A stretch of 21,436 bases of DNA from Mastigamoeba balamuthi. Taxonomy: Eukaryota > Evosea > Mastigamoebida > Mastigamoebidae. Shown here piece by piece: positions 17,916 through 21,436 of this stretch (position 1 is its first letter; every line of letters begins with the position of its first letter). The notes beneath the pieces were generated by a model that worked only from the letters and a program-made list of their open reading frames with translations, was not told the DNA's origin and searched no databases. The stretch covers positions 547,852-569,287 of the forward strand of contig CACRSC010000068.1 in the NCBI GenBank assembly GCA_902651635.1, written 5' to 3'. Position numbers and translations under genes: made by a program.

Positions 17916-18569
17916 CTGGTTACTTCGATTCCTTCTCAAATTCGGGAGAAGTGGAATAAAATAGTATATCCTTCCGAGTTAGTAGGAGAAGTAGCAGGCA
18001 GTAAGAAGAAAATAAACGAGGGATTAAATAAGATTAGAATTAATAGAACAAGCGAAAAAATGGGCTTGCCAAGTTGGAAAGTGAGCACAATGACAATTCA
18101 GAATTTGAATGAATTTATTTCTGCTTTAAAAATAAAGAACAGAAAAATGGACGTAATGATTGAGAATGAAAGGGAAACAGTAAAGCAATTATATACACGA
18201 TTTCTTTCAACCAAGGATGCAACCAGTTACAGCACGGGCGCACTTGTCGTAAATGGTGGTGCTGGAATAACGGGGAATACATATATGTATAATGATTTAA
18301 CAGTTGATGGTGACATTAATTGTAATGGTTCCATAAATTTTGTTGGCAAACATCTTTATTATTATCTCAATGGAGACACTGCAATAAATTCAGGAAATTT
18401 GAAACCTTTTCCCCTAAATTCTGCATCAATACATTTCGATATTTTAAATGTTTTTATGATTTTATTAAATCATAAAAGCCAACATACTTTAATAAACAAA
18501 AAAGCGATAATGTCACCCATTTTATATTTTAAATCATTCATCAAAGAAAGTGCTATTGAAAAATTATGA
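17916..18569 (+). CDS. Fibre-like protein with coiled coil and phage-type beta repeat (5' end broken)
   Basis: The frame is open from 17916 to the stop at 18567-18569; the first ATG is at 18060, but coding-like sequence (PSELVGEVAGSKKKINEGL) lies upstream. A related fragment in another frame (YSIDALIIDTVGQFYNGSNE, 17790-17870) suggests an N-terminal frameshift. From the ATG, residues 12-50 look helical or coiled-coil (MTIQNLNEFISALKIKNRK). Residues 51-92 (STKDATSYSTGALVVNGGAG, then ITGNTYMYNDLTVDGDINC) match the STGALVV-GG-GI-GN repeat common in phage tail fibres and algal/protist virus fibres, which folds as a beta prism or helix. The C-terminal third is asparagine/isoleucine-rich and unrecognised. 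The stop overlaps the next start (ATGA). Confidence 0.5.
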   Translation: MVTSIPSQIREKWNKIVYPSELVGEVAGSKKKINEGLNKIRINRTSEKMGLPSWKVSTMTIQNLNEFISALKIKNRKMDVMIENERETVKQLYTRFLSTKDATSYSTGALVVNGGAGITGNTYMYNDLTVDGDINCNGSINFVGKHLYYYLNGDTAINSGNLKPFPLNSASIHFDILNVFMILLNHKSQHTLINKKAIMSPILYFKSFIKESAIEKL

Positions 18570-18787
18570 TTGAAATTTTTGGACCCATTCGCGTTGCTTG
18601 CTTCATGTTTTTTCTCTGTAACCTCTTAGCAGAGCGTGTTCTTCTGCACTTTTACAGAAAGGTTCATCAACAGACCGCACTTCATGGAGTTCCAAATCAT
18701 TTAATTTGGCTTTCAATGTTCATAGTTCTTCTAATAGTTATTTTTCTCATTGTTCGCATGTGTATCCAAAACTGTTTTAACTGCTGA
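18566..18787 (+). CDS. Small two-helix membrane protein
   Basis: A 73-aa frame whose ATG overlaps the fibre-like gene's stop in ATGA, an arrangement typical of compact viral or prokaryote-like gene clusters and unlike the spliced genes elsewhere. It has two hydrophobic segments, VACFMFFLCNLLAERVLL and LIWLSMFIVLLIVIFLIV, joined by a basic/polar loop (FYRKVHQQTALHGVPN), and a cysteine-rich C-terminus (MCIQNCFNC). No family is recognised. It is short, but the tight overlap and lack of disruptions support it being real or recently real. Confidence 0.4.
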   Translation: MIEIFGPIRVACFMFFLCNLLAERVLLHFYRKVHQQTALHGVPNHLIWLSMFIVLLIVIFLIVRMCIQNCFNC

Positions 18788-18790
18788 CAT

Positions 18791-18834
18791 GTATATATAA
18801 AAAGATTAGAATACAATTCATTCTTTATATATAC
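18791..18834 (+). promoter_or_regulatory. TATA-containing inverted repeat before the zinc-finger relic
   Basis: The left arm gtatatataaaaaga (18791-18805) pairs with the right arm tctttatatatac (18822-18834), apart from two extra A residues in the left arm. It ends one base before an ATG at 18836. It could be a TATA promoter, a hairpin terminator for the membrane-protein gene, or both. Confidence 0.45.
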
Positions 18835-18835
18835 A

Positions 18836-19003
18836 ATGTCACGAAACCAGAGAGAACGACCCTATTTATCTGTGAAGAATGCGGAGTAGTATTTCGCCAA
18901 TATATTTCTTTGACTGATTACTGATAATAAAACCATCCGGATTGCATGAATAATAGATATATTTTAAACGTTTTTTCCAATCAGAGGATAATCGAAATTA
19001 ATT
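18836..19003 (+). pseudogene. C2H2/C2HC zinc-finger relic
   Basis: The start MSRNQRERPY (18836) must slip one base to reach ICEECGVVFRQYISLTDY, after which three stops precede NHPDCMNNRYILNVFSN. Read through, this gives the order C-x2-C, aromatic/hydrophobic core, then H-x3-C, the pattern of a single classical zinc finger. Such short finger proteins are common in virophage-like and giant-virus-associated elements. It is clearly inactive as it stands. Confidence 0.4.
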
Positions 19004-19005
19004 CC

Positions 19006-19239
19006 TTACCGCATTGTATTCCAATCTTTTTTATAATCATTGCACTTTTTACATGTGTGAAGTAATCTGTTATTCTTAATTGCAAAATCTGTTAGATAGT
19101 TCTCACATTTACATTTTGAACATTGCATGAGGTCTGAATCAGTTATTCTGTTCTGAAATTTGTATAGAAATAAATATAGGAGAATAAACGCAATAGTGGC
19201 CCAGAGTTGAACCGCAGACCTACTGGATATGAAGTGCAC
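19006..19239 (-). CDS. Small zinc-ribbon protein (CxxC...CxxC)
   Basis: The open frame has 77 codons, but the natural protein may start at the internal Met of MQCSKCKCENYLTDFAIKNN, followed by RLLHTCKKCNDYKKDWNTMR. Two CxxC pairs about 22 residues apart flank a phenylalanine, as in the short zinc-binding module often seen in giant viruses, virophages and HNH-type proteins. The upstream part has a hydrophobic run (LWATIAFILLYLFLYKF) that could be a membrane segment or non-coding. It lies at the right end of the AT-rich virus-like block. Confidence 0.45.
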   Translation of the reverse strand: MHFISSRSAVQLWATIAFILLYLFLYKFQNRITDSDLMQCSKCKCENYLTDFAIKNNRLLHTCKKCNDYKKDWNTMR

Positions 19240-19339
19240 ACTCTGCGAGTAGACTAAGAAGAAGGATTAAGAAGAGAAAGGATGTGAAGAGAATTTAAGG
19301 AGTCATGATGTGAGTAATACAAGCCTTTTTAAATGACTT

Positions 19340-19852
19340 TATAGAAATTAAATTTCTTGTCTGAAAAAAGAAAACAACAATTCTACAACCTCTATAGGAA
19401 CCCCTCTAAATTTATATGGAGATATTTCTATGAGTCTTTTTCTCCCCTGATAGAATAAGACCTCCCCGCATGTATCCCAATGGCGCACTATGGGCACCGC
19501 TGCAAGGTGCAGTGGTCCCGGCCCCCCAGCATCAGTGCCCTGGCAGATCTTTGACCTGGTACTCATGGTACTAACCATGGCGGTACTCACCCTGCCCCCA
19601 ACTGTGCCTACTACCCACTAGGCCCAGCACCACGGGCTCCACCCCAACAAACCACAGCATAACTGAGACACTGGTCCCGCAGCTGATACCACCACCAGAG
19701 CGCAGTACGAGCCATCTGCCAGCCCCCTTCAGCTCCATCTCTCTTTCTGAGAAATTCCCAGCCCACACCCGGAAATACTGAAGAACACGTACCATAAAAA
19801 GGCAGCAAAATGAGCAAACATAACTACAGTGGTACAAACCAGCTGAAACATG
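19340..19852. other. Leader region of a medium-GC element
   Basis: Composition changes to medium GC with many CA/TG steps. A minus frame (19590-19348) reads CQGTDAGGPGPLHLAAVPIV and ends in GVPIEVVELLFSFFRQ. A run of overlapping minus frames at 19571-19930 looks spurious. The plus strand has a TATA-like cataaaaagg at about 19793, some 60 nt before the ATG at 19853. It may be the 5' untranslated part of the element whose reading frame follows. Confidence 0.35.
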
Positions 19853-20683
19853 GAGGAGACTCCACCCATAGACCCCTCAGTGACTGTCAGTGCCCCCCCC
19901 ACTGACAAAACACCCACGTGAGGACCTGCCACCAGCTGATGCAGACCATATGCAAACAGACAGTGACACTGAGAAACAACAGCCCGAAGCCAGAAGCATG
20001 CCAGCAGAAGACAGCACCCCAGCCCTGAACCCTGTTATTGTCATGCTAGATGCCGAGATCCTTCTGACCCTAATTCAAGTGAGCATGCTGATAGAGCTGG
20101 ACAAACCCCACAAACAGAAGCTTGCGGAGCTGACCTGCCTGAACGAAACTGCTCTGGTCACTTATTTCTCCACATCCATGGACAAAGCTGACATCGCCCT
20201 ATGGGAGGCAGCGAGTGCCTCAAAGAGCTGGCCACAGACAGTCAATAGCTGGGCACAACCCTACACAATGAGTGCCACCAACCAGAGCCCAACCAAGTTC
20301 AATCACCATAAAAGACCAAGTCCTGCTCCTGAGCTACCAGCCCACTGTACCCCCATGGCCGAACAAGACAGTTGCCACATGGGAGCAAGCAGCCATGCAC
20401 AATCCCGCCCATGACGACCACTACACAGACCCTGCCCCAAGTCCAAGGTCTATCAACAGCCTATCTGGTGAGCCTCTGGTGCCACTGAGAGCCATAGAGG
20501 ATGCAGACAACGAGACGATGATGAAGAAAGCAATCACCCTTATGGTGGGCACTAGACTACATGAGAAGATGAATGTCAGGCAGCTATGACTGGGATGGAA
20601 CTCCTCAATCTGTTCCAGGAGATGTATAAAATCAACATCATGGCAAATTTGGCCTTCATAGAGTATGTCAGTAAAACAGCATA
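19853..20683 (+). pseudogene. Unidentified mobile-element-like ORF, frameshifted
   Basis: The start is MEETPPIDPSVTVSAPP. A slip in a C-run (about 19893-19902) leads to REDLPPADADHMQTDSDTEK, then ILLTLIQVSMLIELDKPHKQ, VTYFSTSMDKADIALWEAA and SWPQTVNSWAQPY. A second shift gives QVLLLSYQPTVPPWPNKT, ATWEQAAMHNPAHDDHYTDP and AIEDADNETMMKKAITLMVG. A third, at 20589, gives MTGMELLNLFQEMYKINIMA and a stop at 20681-20683. The acidic, proline-rich start and conserved-looking helical middle suggest a gag-like or accessory protein of a transposable element, but no family is recognised. Confidence 0.4.
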
Positions 20684-20734
20684 ATGTTCCCAGCCCCAAA
20701 TGCAGTGGTGTACCATTAGTGTCAGGAGATTGCT

Positions 20735-21000
20735 GTGTTTTATTCGCTAAAGCGCTAAATTAGTGCATGTAGCGATAAAATTTCAGTACTAAATTTTGCG
20801 CTAAGTTAGCGCTAAAGTAGTGCTATAATTTAATAGCACATAATGCGCATAATGCACATAATGTGCATTATACGCATAATGCGCATTAATCGTTTTTAGC
20901 AATTTTAGCGATTTTTAGCGATTTTAGCGATTTTAGCAATTTATTTTTTGATGAAAACGAATAAAACGATTAAAACGCCAGAAAACGATGTGTTTAATTC
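20735..21000. repeat. AGCGCTAA palindrome-rich block, copy 2
   Basis: It shares the word family of the block at 16385-16715 (aaagcgctaaattag, ttagcgctaaag, gcgctaagttagcgct) and adds two sub-structures: a near-perfect palindrome at about 20841-20880 and a tandem array of agcgatttt units at 20897-20940. No ORF. As with copy 1, it follows immediately to the right of a medium-GC mobile-element-like segment. Confidence 0.75.
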
Positions 21001-21016
21001 AATAAAACATTGAAAT

Positions 21017-21436
21017 TTATTTGTTCTGTAGGTGTGGGGTGGGGTGTATTGATATGAAGTGAGAAGAACTAGTTCTCAAGCTCAGTATCAGAGCCAGGCG
21101 TGGCGCCAGGCTCTGTTCATATAATCTTTCATACCTGTAAAAATGAGACCTGTGAGTATTCAAACGGATAAGCGTTAATAGCGCGTCATGCGCGTTATTC
21201 GCTAATCCGATAAAAAGATAAAAATGAAGAGACATGCAGGGAGAGGGGGGCGTGGGGGGTGCAAATACATACCTCAGGCATGTGCCCGGTCTGATACAGC
21301 TTCTCATCACAACCTGCAGTGTAGCTAGTGTTAGGCACAGTGGTGCACTTTTCAGGGGAAAAAGGGGGAGAAATAAAGAAATGAGGCAGAATATGGGGAG
21401 GAAAAAGAGGGACAGTGTACCTGAGAAATGCTGCCT
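21017..21436 (-). CDS. 3' end of a spliced minus-strand gene (partial)
   Basis: Read on minus from the right edge: an exon end ttctcag|gtacac at about 21421-21422, a T/C-rich intron, a 41-nt exon 21313-21273 reading CDEKLYQTGHMPE, and another intron starting gtatgt. The last exon gives a stop within a few codons, whether entered at 21151 or at 21134. A minus-strand AATAAA lies at about 21016-21021. Composition and intron style match the transposase partner gene. The product is not recognised; most of the gene is outside the window. Confidence 0.4.
   Translation of the reverse strand, partial: RQHFSGTLSLFFLPIFCLISLFLPLFPLKSAPLCLTLATLQVVMRSCIRPGTCLRYVFAPPTPPSPCMSLHFYLFIGLANNAHDALLTLIRLNTHRSHFYRYERLYEQSLAPRLALILSLRTSSSHFISIHPTPHLQNK

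Noticed and set aside
12978-19240. Complete polinton or virophage genome
   Set aside because: No polymerase, integrase, packaging ATPase or protease reading was found, and no long terminal inverted repeats are visible in the window.
19571-19932. Overlapping minus frames with hydrophobic cysteine-rich readings
   Set aside because: Mutually overlapping frames without start context; antisense to the leader and start of the plus-strand element ORF.
1-21436. tRNA or rRNA genes
   Set aside because: No cloverleaf with TTCRA arm or conserved rRNA words noticed on either strand; a tRNAscan/Infernal run would be decisive.

Overview
The window looks like nuclear DNA of a free-living protist, most like an Acanthamoeba-type amoebozoan. 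Genes on the left are GC-rich, with many short GT-AG introns (about 40-130 nt). One encodes a receptor kinase/cyclase of the kind expanded in such amoebae. The assignment rests on architecture and intron style, not on any database search.

Layout. (1) 1-8084 is GC-rich host DNA with three spliced genes: a secreted C69 (U34) dipeptidase on minus, cut by the left edge; a leucine carboxyl methyltransferase-like SAM methyltransferase on minus; and, divergent from both, a large gene of at least 15 exons (3262-8084). Its predicted product of about 1286 aa runs signal peptide, ANF-receptor-like ligand-binding ectodomain, one membrane helix, TKL kinase, class III nucleotide cyclase, second TKL kinase. 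(2) 8085-11670 is GC-rich but repetitive. It holds low-complexity CTG/GCTCGT tracts, two related fold-back inverted repeats (about 9519-10231 and 10655-10945) and a frameshifted fascin-like beta-trefoil relic. (3) 11678-11937 is a probable first exon ending in a perfect splice donor, right where composition drops sharply to AT-rich. (4) 11940-21436 is a mosaic of two DNA types. AT-rich blocks (12978-14324 and 16719-19240) carry decayed genes resembling virophage or polinton-like virus virion proteins: a penton-like minor capsid protein, a hydrophobic minor-virion-like protein, a fibre-like protein with a phage-type beta repeat, a small membrane protein and zinc-finger proteins. Medium-GC, seemingly CpG-poor segments (12234-12977, 14324-16380, 19340-20700, 21017-21436) carry intron-containing or decayed genes, including a PIF/Harbinger-type DDE transposase with a divergent partner gene. 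Two of these segments are followed on their right by blocks rich in AGCGCTAA-type palindromes.

How it fits together. The left part is ordinary host coding DNA: two independent enzymes and one signalling receptor whose kinase, cyclase and kinase domains would act in one chain. The right part reads as an old viral integration (or several) invaded by DNA transposons and small repeats, and now decaying through stops and frameshifts. No polymerase, integrase, packaging ATPase or protease of a complete virus is visible, so only a piece of such an element lies in the window.
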